DNA from: Flammula alnicola
Lineage: Eukaryota; Basidiomycota; Agaricomycetes; Agaricales; Strophariaceae
Direction: 5' to 3'
DNA: 64,000 bases
Assembly (NCBI GenBank): GCA_015499995.1
Contig: JADNRV010000074.1
Coordinates: 124,001-188,000, forward strand
Below, one piece after another: positions 32,281-43,786 of this stretch; positions within the stretch are counted from its first letter, which is position 1; each line of letters begins with the position of its first letter. A program made the position numbers and the translations under genes. The notes under the pieces are model-generated. The model was not told the DNA's origin, did no database searches, and saw nothing but the letters and a program-made list of their open reading frames with translations.

Positions 32281-33366
32281 ATGGAACTAGCTTTGACGGC
32301 TGCAAACTACCTGCGTCCCATATCAGATGCCCTGGTGTACATTAATACCACCAAGGTTCATTCAGTATGGTTCCCGTATCCATTAGCGCCGACTCTACAC
32401 GCCGCACGCGTGTCAATGATATTCCAGGCAAACGCGCGTCGTTCGCCAGCGCCACTTTCATGGGGGACTTATATAACAGGATATCTCATTATGGTGCGTG
32501 TCCTTGAGTTCTTGAGTTCTGGACAAAGGGACTGACTTTGGACAGTGCTGGGGCGGTGGCCTTATTTCGCATTTCTTCCTGGGACTACCGCCGCCCATGC
32601 TGTATTCTTTCAGCCCCTCGATCATCTACATATCCGTCCATCTAGTCCTCACACTCCTCTTCCAGATATTCCCTGACGTACGTGCGCTCAATCTTGCCTG
32701 TAATGCCTTGGAGTGATCTTGCACCTAGCTGCTCTACCCCCCAGTTATCGACACCATTTTATGGCCATTAGATGCCCTGTTACGCACAAACGCCGTCACT
32801 TCCACCCTCGGACTGCTTTACTCCCCGAATATCCACCCAGAGTATCAGAATTCTGCCCTGACACACATGCTTTTGGGCGCCATCGTCTCTGCCGGGGGCG
32901 GGCTTTCTGCCAGCACCGTCGGGGCTTGGACCCCGAACTGGTCATTCAGCACACCTCCAGTTCTTCGCGCAGGTGCTGGATGGGCCGGCACTCTCGATCT
33001 ATGGGGAGGTGCTTTGGTTGGTCAGTTATTCGTGAAATCCATCCTTCCGCTTTATTTACATATATCACCGTAGCTCTTATCTATAGCAGCACCACCGGCC
33101 ACCATGCGTTCTCCTCGCTCCACACATACACCACGCTCATTCTATCGTCTCCCCTTCTATCCGTAACACGCAAGCCCCATGCCGACTCAGATTTCCCCCC
33201 GCTTAGTGCTCTCGGTGCTAAATCCCTTGCGACCGCTGTTCTGGGGCTCTTGTTTGCCGCGCGGGTCATCAAGGTACATTGGCTGGCGCCTTCCACCCCT
33301 GTTGCAACTCCAAATATTGCTCCTGGAAGTGGTGCAAGCAAGAAGGGGAAGAAAAAGGACCAATAG
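32281..33366 (+). CDS. Multi-pass membrane protein resembling TRIC cation channels
   Basis: Four exons (32281-32493, 32546-32677, 32729-33020, 33074-33366) join cleanly at GT-AG introns of 51-53 bases. The protein, about 309 residues, starts MELALTAANYLRP and has several hydrophobic segments with Gly-rich helices: MCWGGGLISHFFLGLPPPML, LTHMLLGAIVSAGGGLSAS, and GWAGTLDLWGGALVALIY. A KRSP-like loop (RRSPAPLSWG) precedes the first Gly-rich helix. The triple-glycine helix after a short basic loop and the second Gly-rich helix recall trimeric intracellular cation channels (TMEM38) of ER membranes. The C-terminus is Lys-rich (KKGKKKDQ), like an ER retention tail. The gene reads as intact; the TRIC assignment is by pattern memory only. 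Confidence 0.65.
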
Positions 33367-34066
33367 GCGACTGGTCACGACTTACTCAATAATTCACCTG
33401 TCTCCCGATTACCATACAATCGCGTTGGGGCAACCTTCAACTGTGAAATGCCTGGCAAAATGGGCGTCAGGTCTAGCTCACCTTGCATATAATTGCCGGA
33501 GATCTAGAGCTATGTATTTCTTTTGTCTGCATCATGTATTTCACTACGCCCATGACTAGGGAAAGGCAGGAAATTTGAATCACAGTGCTTTATGTACTCT
33601 ACCCAAGAGGAGCGGCGCCAGTCCTTTTTCTCGGGCCAGCATGAAGCAAGACAGCAATCCGAAGATCCGCAATAAACGTGTACTTGGATCATCGATCGAG
33701 TTCATTTTGGCAATTCCTTGACAGTGGCACAACTTTCAGGTCTAGGGCTGATCATCCACGAAGCAACCTTAGCGCATCAACAAGGCTCTTCTGTCGACAT
33801 TGTGAACGATGTCGATGAGGTTGAACTACGCTCCCTTGGCTTCCCATGTATCCTCTAACCTTCCAAGGAAATGGTTGCACAGACACACAACTTCGATTTC
33901 CGCCCGCTTAGGGGCTCGTTCCAAGTCATTAGAAGTCGATCCATCTTCAGCGAAGACCCTTTTCAACGTTGGAACGGGGCGCTGATATTCGGACCTACAA
34001 AAATATAAGAGGACCGATTTATTGAGCTTATGTGGTCGTAAAACCCACCGCATATCCTCCACTAAC
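33367..34066. other. Intergenic, nothing recognised
   Basis: Between the membrane-protein gene and the VWA pseudogene no coherent coding or RNA feature could be supported. Confidence 0.4.
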
Positions 34067-35189
34067 ATTTTTTTCTTCGTGTCTTTCTTCAACAAATTGT
34101 TCAGCCGGCAGCAGGCGACTACGAGTGCACAGACTTCGGATGGTGCCGCAGCACTGAATAAAATGTACGTGCATACTCCAACAACTCTAATTATCAAATA
34201 TACTTGACTGAATATCTCTTAAAATCTTTAGGGACGTTCTTCTCGTCCAAGACACCACCAGTAGCCAAGGGCCATACATCGACTCCGCAAAATCCGCCAT
34301 CCAAAGCATATGCCAAAAGACATCCCAATCGACGAACATCGCTGCAGACAACATCCGCTTCGGGCTCATCGCATTCCGCGATCACCCTCCGCATGTCACG
34401 ACCTACGTCACGAAGGACTTCGGGTTCAGTTCTAATATGCGCGTTATGCAGCGGAACTTGCGGTCGTTGAAGGCGAGTGGTGGAGGCGATGGTCCGGAGG
34501 CGGTAACAGCGGAGCTGGCGAAGGTGTTGACGATGAAGTGGGAGGAGAATGCGGCCAAGATGGTCGTTCTTATCACGGATGCGCCGGTATTGGAGAGGAA
34601 GATGACGGGTTTGATGAGTCGCCAGTTCTGGTGTGAGTTGATTCGATCTATGCACATATCCTTGATCTTTGACTCATTCATTTGCGTGGCAGATAATGAC
34701 CCCTTTGATGTTACGCGCCAGATGGCCGAGCGAGGAATGACACTGGTAAGAACTCGGTGAAGACTCTTCTTGATATGTCCGCTGAATCGCATGCTAGTTC
34801 GTGGTCGCTCGCGAACCGACACTCAGCTCTAATATGCTATGCATCAGGGAGAAAGCTCCCGATGCCAGGCTTACGGCGTCACTCAAGCGCACTCACCACT
34901 CACTCAGTTGCACGTACCACTCACTCAACTTTACTCACCACTCACTCGCTTGCACGCACCACTCACTCACACTCACTTACACTCACGCACTCACGCCTCA
35001 CTGCCAAAAACACGTGCCCCAGGCTTAGGAAGGCCGGGGTCGCTTATTCTCAGGTGCGCTGGATTTAAACTCTTTTGTCTTTCTCTTGTCATTAGGTTCT
35101 CATCATCTGGAAAGGCCAAACGCGCCGTGATGCAGGGCGTCATGAGGAGCTCTAACGTCACAGCTATCGGAATGACTCGACGAACTTAA
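34067..35189 (+). pseudogene. VWA-domain protein, paralogue B (start lost, core deleted)
   Basis: The N-terminal exon aligns with that of paralogue C but its initiator position is ATT (34067-34069), with no ATG upstream in frame. After an intron (34165-34231) comes DVLLVQDTTSSQGPYI, then [22 protein letters not shown] and [18 protein letters not shown], clearly the family VWA domain. After VVLITDAP the conserved PPHG segment is replaced by unrelated sequence. NDPFDVTRQMAERGMTL follows. The next roughly 130 conserved residues are missing and replaced by a CACTCA-rich microsatellite (about 34880-35010). Only the C-terminal KRAVMQGVMRSSNVTAIGM block remains before the stop at 35189. It is very likely non-functional. 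Confidence 0.75.
34880..35010. repeat. CACTCA-rich microsatellite
   Basis: Irregular tandem copies of CACTCACTCA interrupted by short variants. They lie where paralogues carry conserved coding exons. Confidence 0.85.
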
Positions 35190-35632
35190 CCCGGAACTTA
35201 ACCCTATAAGTCGCCTTCTATATTTCCCTTATAATCATCATATGTACTGTATACCCATATTTTACCGGACAATCGCGTTCCAGCGGCCGTGCGTTATTGA
35301 TAATTGATACAAAGTGCTATACTTATTTGCACACTTGAAGGCTGTGCTCGCCACAAGACATGGCGATAGTTCGTCGCACGATGTTACAGTAGAATTTCTT
35401 ATGGAATACCAGTGGTGTCGTGTACTCGAGTATACAGATAGGTTGGTTGTGTTGCGTGACCTCAATAAAAGCTGTGTCCTAGGAATTGATAACGTTCGAC
35501 TCACCGATACAGTCACTGCGTTCTAAAAATATCTACGAAATGCCCATGGCGAATAACCCTATAAATATGAAGGAGCGAAATCCAAAGTCCATAGGGTCGT
35601 TCACCTACTATTCACTCACTTCAAGTTGTTCG
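35190..35632. other. Intergenic between two VWA paralogues
   Basis: No coding or RNA feature recognised. It presumably holds the promoter of paralogue C. Confidence 0.4.
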
Positions 35633-37197
35633 ATGTTCTTTAAATGGCTTCGTGGCATATTCAGAAAGGTCAAAAAAAGAAATGCCGAAATCAACGATAA
35701 ATCAAGTATCGCGAGCGACCCCGAGGACTCAAACCATGAAAAGGTGTAAGTTCATACATCTACTTGGATATTTGAGGCCTTAATACAATCATCTATATCT
35801 TAATGCAGGGATATCCTCTTCGTTCAGGATACAACCGGGAGCCAGAGGCCGTATATCGAGGCCGCAACAGCGGCTATTCGAACCATATGCCAGAAAATAT
35901 CTCGCACAACCAACCTCGACCAGGACAATATCAGGTTCGGGCTCATCGCCTTCCGCGACCATCCCCCACAAGACATGACTTATGTCACGAAGGACTTTGG
36001 GTTCTCCTCTGACATATCCATTATGGAGAAAAACTTGAAGTCTTTGAAGGGTTCGGGTGGTGGAGATGGGCCCGAAGCGCAGACGGCGGCCCTTGCAGAA
36101 GCTTTGCGTATGGATTGGGAAGAAAAGGCGGCGAAGATAGTCGTTCTTATTACTGACTCACCCCCACATGGTATCGGAGCATCTCACGACGCGTTCGACG
36201 CGTCCCTGATCGTAAGCACAAAAAAGGGTCGTTTCTCTAGACTCGTTCCCGCTCATCTTTTAATTGCAGAGAACGATCCCTGGATATTGCTCGAAGGATG
36301 GCTGAGCAGGGAATCACTCTGGTGAGACTTTGATGAACGCATTTCGAGTAAAGCAACACTAATTAATCATGACCAAAGTTCGTTGTCGGCTGCGAGCCCG
36401 AGCTGGGCACATATAAAGTAAGCCTCCATGGTAAAATACTGCCCCGTGTTCAATAACCCCCGAACAGAATGCCGTGGACTTCTATAAAGGCTTGAGCGAA
36501 ATTACAAGGCAAGGGACCTTCATTCTTAGCCTCTAATGAATTAGTCATAATTTGCGATTTCTGGCCAGTGGCAAGATGTTTCCGCTCACCGATGCAGACC
36601 AACTTGGAGATTACGTTGTCGGCACCGCCTTGGAAGCTATCGCGATGGAGAATCTGATAACGCGATACCAGAAGAACATTGTCCGAAGTGTCTACGGCAA
36701 ATCAAAGCCGGTCGAAGAGGTTGTCGACGACATGGACAAAAGGCTGAAAGACATGGGTGTCAAGATGAATACCATTGAAGTCGAAAATATTTACAATGTC
36801 ACCGAGAAAACCGAGGCCAACAAGAATTTCTGGAAGACCGCCTCTGATATTGCAGCCGCACGAAAAATGGTATGGGAGGTAAGTTCATTTTTCCCCAATA
36901 ACTATAGGCCGCACTTTGACGATTACCACAGATTGAAGGGCCGATGTATCAAGAAGAATACTATTCGGCGGGTCAAGAAGAGTATTCTTCAAGACCCGCC
37001 GCCTGGCGAGCCCCAGCTGTAGTCATCCAGGAGACGAGCGTCGGACGTTCTCAGGTACGCTGATAATAGGATTCCAGTCTCTGCGCCACGACTAAAAGAC
37101 TGAGAAGGCGGAACGTATTGTCATGCAAAGTCTTATGAGGAACTCCAAAGTTACAGCAAATGGAATGACGAAACGAACCTCCATATGGAAGAAATGA
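35633..37197 (+). pseudogene. VWA-domain protein, paralogue C (probable frameshifts)
   Basis: The start at 35633 (MFFKWLRGIFRKVKKRN) is a basic leader; an intron from 35746 joins [17 protein letters not shown], the MIDAS loop, followed by [41 protein letters not shown] and [13 protein letters not shown]. Against paralogue A, two single bases seem missing: near 36209 (GCGTCC-CTGATC) and near 36279 (GATCCC-TGGATATT), which knock [17 protein letters not shown] out of frame. Later exons are in good order: FVVGCEPELGTYK, a GC-AG intron (ACAAG|GCAAGG, after 36520), SGKMFPLTDADQLGDYVVG, a Tyr/Glu-rich stretch, and AERIVMQSLMRNSKVTANGM to the stop at 37195-37197. Either it is a recent pseudogene or the two indels are sequencing errors in C-runs. 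Confidence 0.75.
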
Positions 37198-37697
37198 AGA
37201 TCAGTACTGTATGTGTACTTAGTTGGGAAGTATCAACGTTAACTTGAGCTCGCACCTGTGTAAATATAAAATACAACCTTCCTCCTCTGGAGTTATTTAT
37301 TATCTCTGGACACATATATGTCACGACAGAAGCCAGATTACTGTCTCCGTCATCACCACATTGAAGAATTTCTTAATTTGCGGTCATTAGATTAGATTAG
37401 ATTAGGATGTGGCTGTGCTTATCCAAGTTGGCTTTATCCAAGCTTCATCCTTCTCGCGATTCCTCATCCTTGGAAACGCGATTCTTACTGTGACATTCAC
37501 CCCCGCGGTGCTGTCCTTATTTACATCGGGACGGACACCATTTTCCCTCTTGTCTTGTCACTGGTTTATGTGCGCACTACTCTAGGGCTTGTCTCAGATT
37601 TCGTCACATCATGATGTAAGACAAGGAAAATACTGAGAGCCTTTCTTTCTGCACGACTTCGCCATACTAAGCAACGAAGAACCGCCAAAATCGCAAC
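37198..37697. other. Intergenic with ATTAG microsatellite
   Basis: Contains a short (ATTAG)n tract near 37386-37405. Otherwise nothing recognised. Confidence 0.4.
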
Positions 37698-38380
37698 ATG
37701 CTGCTTTCACACATGTCGCATCCATACATTCGCGAGCTTTTTTCTTGTATTTCCTCCGATGATACGATCTTGCCAGATGAGTTGGGCCAGTGCCGCGGAA
37801 TTTACAATTCCTTCCTATTCTCTGTGTTCCCTTCGGCGGATTTCACAGTGTGGCCTCAATATCCACTTCATACGCCACAGGGACACAATAGAGGCATTCT
37901 TTATTCTTTCATTGTCGAATTTGTGCGCGAAAGAGAACAGATCCCTGTTTTCTTCCTTGACGTCAAACCTGCAGGAGACATTGAAGACGACAGTGCCAGG
38001 GCCGTTGCGGATAAGAAGATGAGGCAAACCTTCCGCATACTCGCCAAATCTTGCAAGACCCCCAAGCTTTATGGTTTCAGTGCCATGGGTCAGAAGCTCG
38101 CTCTCTACTGCCTTGACATGGAATCCAGGCACATCACCCCGGCAGCCATCGAATGTTCATCCACCCGGATTACTGATACTGTCCCACAGGAATGGTGGGA
38201 CATTGATATCACAACTCAAGCAGGATACGATAAATTTATGGAAGTTGCTCAAGAAACCAAAGGCATGGTAGTAAGTCACAATAACTGGCCTGTTCTATCG
38301 CAATTGGCACTGATTGAGCTGCTCAGGGCCTCAAGCAGACATTTGATCTGGAGGGAAAACCGAGGATCTTTGAAGATTGA
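37698..38380 (+). CDS. PD-(D/E)XK nuclease-like protein of an expanded Agaricomycete family
   Basis: The start at 37698 (MLLSHMSHPYIRELF) leads to ILPDELGQCRGIYNSFLFSVF, FTVWPQYPL, then a strand with an acidic-x-basic pair, IPVFFLDVKPAGDIEDDSARAVADKKMRQTF, and LYGFSAMGQKLALYCLD, ending PQEWWDIDITTQAGYDKFM. One intron (from about 38269 to 38328) joins KGM to GLKQTFDLEGKPRIFED and a stop at 38378-38380. The D-V-K after a hydrophobic strand matches the catalytic core pattern of restriction-endonuclease-like folds, and I recall many similar short hypothetical proteins in mushroom genomes. Cleavage activity is inference. The length, about 210 residues, fits that family. Confidence 0.65.
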
Positions 38381-40856
38381 CCTGCAAGATAGAATTCCTC
38401 CTCCTTTCAGAATACTTGCCAAAACAATGTGCAGTTCAATTGCCAAGGGTGTCGCTCATGAAATCATCAAGGAAGGTGTCTCTGGTTTGCGACGAGGATT
38501 GACCTTGACCATCTTCGTTCGAACGCGTCAAGATACCTGCTATTCCTCAGCAGGGACCCCGAGCACTCCGCGTCCATCCCAGAGCAAAAACCCGAAGTCA
38601 TATACGTGCAAATTAATACAAAATGAGATGTCCGACGATACCTATCAGTGTCACGACAATCATGCACATTCCGGTCTTCTGCGAAAGTCAACGCCGTACG
38701 TTGATTTTAGTGCAATTTGATTCAATGTGTGCAAGCATCCCAGCAGGATTCTTGAACATTCCCGGGCAGAAAGGGCATTTGAGGTCTCGTCCAACGTGGG
38801 CAAGTGAGTTTTGGTGCTACAGATGAATATTGCAGATAAGAGCATCGAATAAACAAGACAGGGCAGCCATACGCACCTGCAGAAGAGCAGAAACCGACTC
38901 GAAGTCTCGTGAACATTGGAAACACCAGTGATGATTCGAAGAATGTGCTCGGTGCTGATTCAAGGCCATCACGTCGACTCGGACAAATTGACGTTCACAC
39001 CCATCGCAAAAAGCGTTCTCGTCCGAATCAGACCCACTGTCAGAAGCAACGTCGTCTGCATGCTTAGGAGAATTAATGTGCTATGAAGAAGACACAGCTG
39101 AGTGTGAGTATTGAAAGAAAACTGCTGAACGAACCGATTCCAAGGCCTCCCCTGACGAGAACGAGGTATCACATACCTCGCAGACAAGGTGGTTTGGAAC
39201 ATGCCGTTTCGCGCGACAATAGTTCCTCATGGCCGATATCGTCGCAAAAGTTTTCGAGCAGGAAATACAAAAGCTTTAAACTTATGCATACAGCCATTTG
39301 GTTTTCCCACATGACTGAAGAAATACCTGACGGCGAAGTTCTGAGTGATTTAAATGGAACGTTAAGGCTGTCAGCTGTTGTCCGGCGTGGCCTTATAAAT
39401 ATTTCAAGGATCAGAAGAGGAATGGTGGAGATATTTATACTCGCGTATAGAGGTGGGACATGGAAATTGAAGAACGAAAGGTGGAGACTTTGAGAGCCCG
39501 AGCCAAATATCGAACATGATTTCACAATGTATTGCACAGAAACAACGTTAGAGAACTATAATATAGGTGACTTTTGGGAGGAAAGGACAAACTAAACGAC
39601 ATACGAAAGAATGTTGGGTCGTGAAACAAGGCTGCAAGGCGGGTCGAAAGCTTCTGGCTGAACGTGTTTCATCGGGAGAGCGCAAATGCAGGAATAAACC
39701 CCATACGGTACGCACGGTCACTGGATAGCGTCGCAGATGATGGTGAGCGATGGACAGTGAAGGACGAGCTGGACTGATTATGCATGAAACAAGACTCCAG
39801 GGCAAGTCCTAAGCGTCGGAATGAACAGGTTCCACCAGGCGAGCGCAGAGACAGGAGTAAACTCCATACGTTGCGAATGCGAGTTCGATGAAGGGGTAAA
39901 TTTAAACCCCATACACGGACGTTGGAGGACGACGGAGGGCAGACGAGAGTGCACGTGCATCACTAAATCAGGGAAAATCTTGTGAGGCATCGCAGTTCTC
40001 ACGGGTTTGATGCCGGCTTGCAGAGGCTCGCGAGGCGTTACAAGCCACCGTGCTTCATCATGCTTGGCGGACTGAGATGATTTCTGGCTCGCGAGCCAAT
40101 TGCCAGACTGCAACATAATCGTGAGACAGCGCGAGTTTAATCCCAGCTCACAGCAACTTTATGCTGGTGCGTGAGTTTGTGTCTAACTCGCTCTGTGATT
40201 GTAACGGCATTGTGAGCCTAATGTCTCTTCGGATTCCACTTGTACCGCAGGGTGAGCTTAGCACCAGATGCTTTCCAAAATGTATCTAGTTATAAGCCAT
40301 ATTAGAGCTCAGATTATCCTCAAAATCAGACCATATATTTATAGACTGGGTAAAATTGGTTGTGAAACTAGAAACTGCTGTAGCCGCCCTCATCAGAATC
40401 CAAGTCCGAGGAGTTATCGCCATCGTCGCTGTCATCAGCTCCACTACAGTCCTCCTCTCCTTTCTCTTCTAGATCTTCCTCCATCATGCCTTCAAATATC
40501 CTGTGGCTCGGGTTCCAAGTTTTTATCTGCGTCAGCCGGCGGTTCAACCTCACATCTGCGCCTGTAATCCAAATGCCCAATTCCGTTACCAAAATGGTGC
40601 ATAAGCGATGTCGCGATCTGCAAATCTACCAGCGCGAGCAAAGGCACGATGAATTTAAGTTATTCCGGCAAGCCGGCAAGTACACTGAATAAAAAGAAAT
40701 CGAAATAGTACGATAACACAATGGGAAAAATCGGACGAAGCTCAACTTGAAATATCAAATATCGGAAGGACGGACTCGGAGCTACGGTATAAGTATCCTC
40801 TGTCCTTACCTATAAGAAAAGCATATGACACCGCTATCCTCCTGCCTCGCTCAAGA
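38381..40856. other. Long region without a supported gene; local repeats
   Basis: No coherent exons are recognised. Two related stretches, near 39670-39720 and 39835-39910 (both with GAGCGCA...CAGGA.TAAAC.CCATACG), suggest an old local duplication. A minus-strand acidic peptide frame (DDSDDGDNSSDLDSDEGG, 40368-40592) is too short and isolated to call. Confidence 0.35.
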
Positions 40857-41461
40857 ATGTCTTTCTCTGATGATAATGACAATTGGTCTCTGGTGAGTCA
40901 GAATTCTCCCCTAGCTGGCAGCACAGATGCTCAGCTTGAGTTCTACAAGAGGAAGGCTGCTACACTTAGCTGTCCTCGATCGCCAGGATAGAGATATCAG
41001 AAATGACGTTACAGGCCGTGATTATGACTGGGGTATGTTTTTTATAACTTTTGTATCTTTCACGCAGTTAACATGGTAACCAGGGTTCGCACAAATCAGC
41101 GCAGCATGGAACCGGGCTTTGACATGGCCTGTCGGGAAACCCAGCAGCTCCTGAGGTCGGCTTCTTAAAAGGTCCTCTACTTGTGCGCATAAGTCAAAGT
41201 TCCTCACAGCTCTGAACGGATATGCTAATCATGAATTTTAGGTGTATCCACATATCGTCACCTCTCCTTCCTCGGCTCGCAAAGAAAATGAAAGATTGGC
41301 AAAGACCACATCTCGGCGCCATGACATCGATTGCATACGCTGCTGTACAAGTGAGTTCTCGATCTATATGTGACGTGTAATTATCTGACGAGGTGCCCTT
41401 TCAACAGACGTTGGATGCGGAATATGCCAAACGTGCTCGGACTATCGCTGATACTCATTAG
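40857..41461 (+). pseudogene. Decayed multi-exon coding remnant (unknown family)
   Basis: Starting at ATG 40857 (MSFSDDNDNWSLVSQNSP) the sequence reads like coding DNA with intron-like joints: DRQDRDIRNDVTGRDYDW, GFAQISAAWNRALTWPVGKP, FLTALNGYANHEF, LAKKMKDWQRPHLGAMTSIA, and TLDAEYAKRARTIADTH-stop at 41461. In between, the frame needs at least one shift (near 40978) and crosses stops (after KPSSS and after NHEF). It is therefore probably a decayed gene, perhaps transposon-derived. I do not recognise the family. Confidence 0.35.
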
Positions 41462-43786
41462 TTGTTGTGACTGTATTTTACATTTCAAATAAAATGATTT
41501 TTTGCTTCCAATTATACAAATGCGTGAGCTTTCGGGATGATCTGATAACATATTACAACTGGTTTGAGAGCTTGCATCGATCTCCTGAGGTTTTAAAATT
41601 CTATCATTAAATTGTGATTGATACAGCAGATCATAACCATCTCGTAAGTGGTATAAAATGTTGCACTGGGCTCATGAGTCCATACTAGATGCCGACTGAC
41701 TCAGAATGTGGATAAAAGGTTTCATTGCCTGCACATTTCAAGCACGAGATTGGATCAACTCGCGAGGTACTGCCACACGGCTCGCCAAATCGACGCGTTG
41801 TCAATGGGCCTCATCGGCCAGTACAAGCCGAACTGCAATCTGATGTCAAATTGTGCTCCGCGCAGTGACTCACACTGGATTTTATTGCCTCGCGATGGCT
41901 CGTAGGAATTTTCCCGATTTAGTGATAGGCTGGGCGAGCGCGGCCAGATGGGAGTCGGAGATCAAGTTGATTGGCGTGTACGAGTTTGGTATGTGATGAC
42001 GAATTTGGTTCGGGAAACTCCGGCAGCTCATCTCTACACCGCCATTTGTCTAAAAGGTTGATGGCATCTGGGCCCAAACTCCGCCTGACAGCTGTCTGAT
42101 CAATCTGACTCCGGCATGAATGGCAGGTTCCTCGGACCTGGGGCCGTACAGGTCTGCTTCAGCGGCTCAACAGCTGGTTCACAGGTTTCCATCCCAGGTC
42201 TATATTGCCTAAAGTGCCGATTTTCTGGAATCCTTTATGTCTGAGCTTGGGATAATCACATAACAGTAAAAAGTCTCACAATATACTTAATGAACATTTA
42301 AAAGTTCTCGCAGTCAGGAAAAAAGCAAAGATTGCGAGCTCAATGTGAGGAGGTCCATGCGTTGAAATTTTGAAAATCCCGTTAAGTCGTTTAAACTCCG
42401 ATCCAATTATTCACGCCTTCAACCACAACCAAATATAGAAACCTCCCTCTCACTCTCACTCTCACCATCGTTTCCCCCTTTCCTCCTTCTCCTCTGTTCG
42501 CTCCTCTTTCACTAAAGCATTCCATTAAAGTCTTCCCCCAAATGCACCTCATGTAGCCATGCCTTCTTGTTGTTGCCTTTAACATTGCCTGTTCAACCTC
42601 GCCGCGCTCTTGTGCGCGGTAATGTAACTCTCATGTCGTCTGCTTGGGCTTCTCATTGGGCAGCTCCAAATATCTTGTTCGCTTTTATGTTTCTTGAAGA
42701 CTTGGCTCGTCTCTCGCTCCTGCCGGCGGATGGTGTCCGCGCTGCGTTGTTCAACTAACTCTTTTCTTTTTCTTTGCAGGTTCTCTTTCGGGGTGGAGGA
42801 CAGGCAGGAGCGGCAGACCACAAGTAGCAGCACAAACCGCGAGACCGCCCGCGGATACACGAGCCACGACAACATGCACCAGCGGTGAAACGACGAGCCC
42901 CACAATCGACTGCGTGAAGAGGAACAGGAGAAGCGGCAAGGCAGCACGGACAGCCGTAGTCAACCAACGCGACGAGTAATCGCAAGGGAGAGATCTGGGA
43001 GAAGGGGTTGCACGTGCAATGGCAAGCAGAGCAGGATGAGCGGGGATGTTTTCGACGTTCGTTTGGTCAGTCTGTACCATGCATAGTATAGCGATAGCAT
43101 CTGTTTTGTCTTATCAGTTTCATGAATACATCATCATATTTCCATCATCCTTTCTGTGCTACGAAATGAGTATGATAATGAACTACAAGAGGAGAAAAAA
43201 GCTGCTAGAAATAATGAGGACTGGTGCTAATAGAGACCAAGAGCCCGAGCTGGGCTTCCAGCTGTCCACAGCTGTCGGGCCATGTCGTCGCTAGATCGAC
43301 CTGGCGACATGGTGTTATTAGCCGTTTTTCAATGCTGTGGGGATCTCACATCAGCATTTCTGACAGGTGGCGGAAGCTCCGGATCAGGAACTGACTTCCA
43401 GGTCTCTCACACATTTCTGACAAATGGCGGTGTACCACCCCGATCGTGATCACCATCGACCTTCAAGTTCACCGGCGCCTCTCGTTGCCCCTCTTTTCTC
43501 GCTCCTTCGGTGACATCGTCCAATTTTAAAATCATCCCATTGAAAGCACAGGATATGAAGAAGGGATTTGATCAATCGTCAGCCTACTGCTACAACCAAA
43601 ATCATTGTTATGAAAGGGCCACCGGAGTCTCCGTTCGCCACGCATTGTTCTCGGATGCAGCTAAATAGGTTCATTTTCTTCCTCCCTTCTTCTTTCTGTC
43701 TCTCATCTTTTCTTCTCCTCAGGCCTAGTGCCCCCTATTCTTATTCTTTCTTTAATAACCGCTGCGTGCAACATTGACGACTGACG
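41462..43786. other. Mostly non-genic; distant 15-bp inverted repeat
   Basis: ACACCGCCATTTGTC at 42036-42050 occurs inverted at 43419-43433, 1.4 kb apart, and nearby bases are also partly similar in inverted orientation, so a degenerate transposon is possible. A pyrimidine-rich CTCTCACTCTCACTCTC tract lies near 42450. One small minus-strand frame is listed separately. Confidence 0.35.
42751..43080 (-). CDS. Possible small membrane protein (109 residues)
   Basis: A single uninterrupted frame starts MVQTDQTNVENIPAHPALL and contains two hydrophobic stretches (AALPLLLFLFTQSIVGLVV and a Val/Ala/Leu-rich one after it) and a Lys-rich tail (AKKKKRVS). The GC content is higher than that of the flanking DNA. 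No family is recognised and the frame could be chance. It lies inside the possible transposon bounded by the 15-bp inverted repeat. Confidence 0.25.
   Translation of the reverse strand: MVQTDQTNVENIPAHPALLAIARATPSPRSLPCDYSSRWLTTAVRAALPLLLFLFTQSIVGLVVSPLVHVVVARVSAGGLAVCAATCGLPLLPVLHPEREPAKKKKRVS

Noticed and set aside
39778..40116. Minus-strand frame of 112 codons
   Set aside because: No motif and no exon partners; it overlaps a locally duplicated non-coding stretch.
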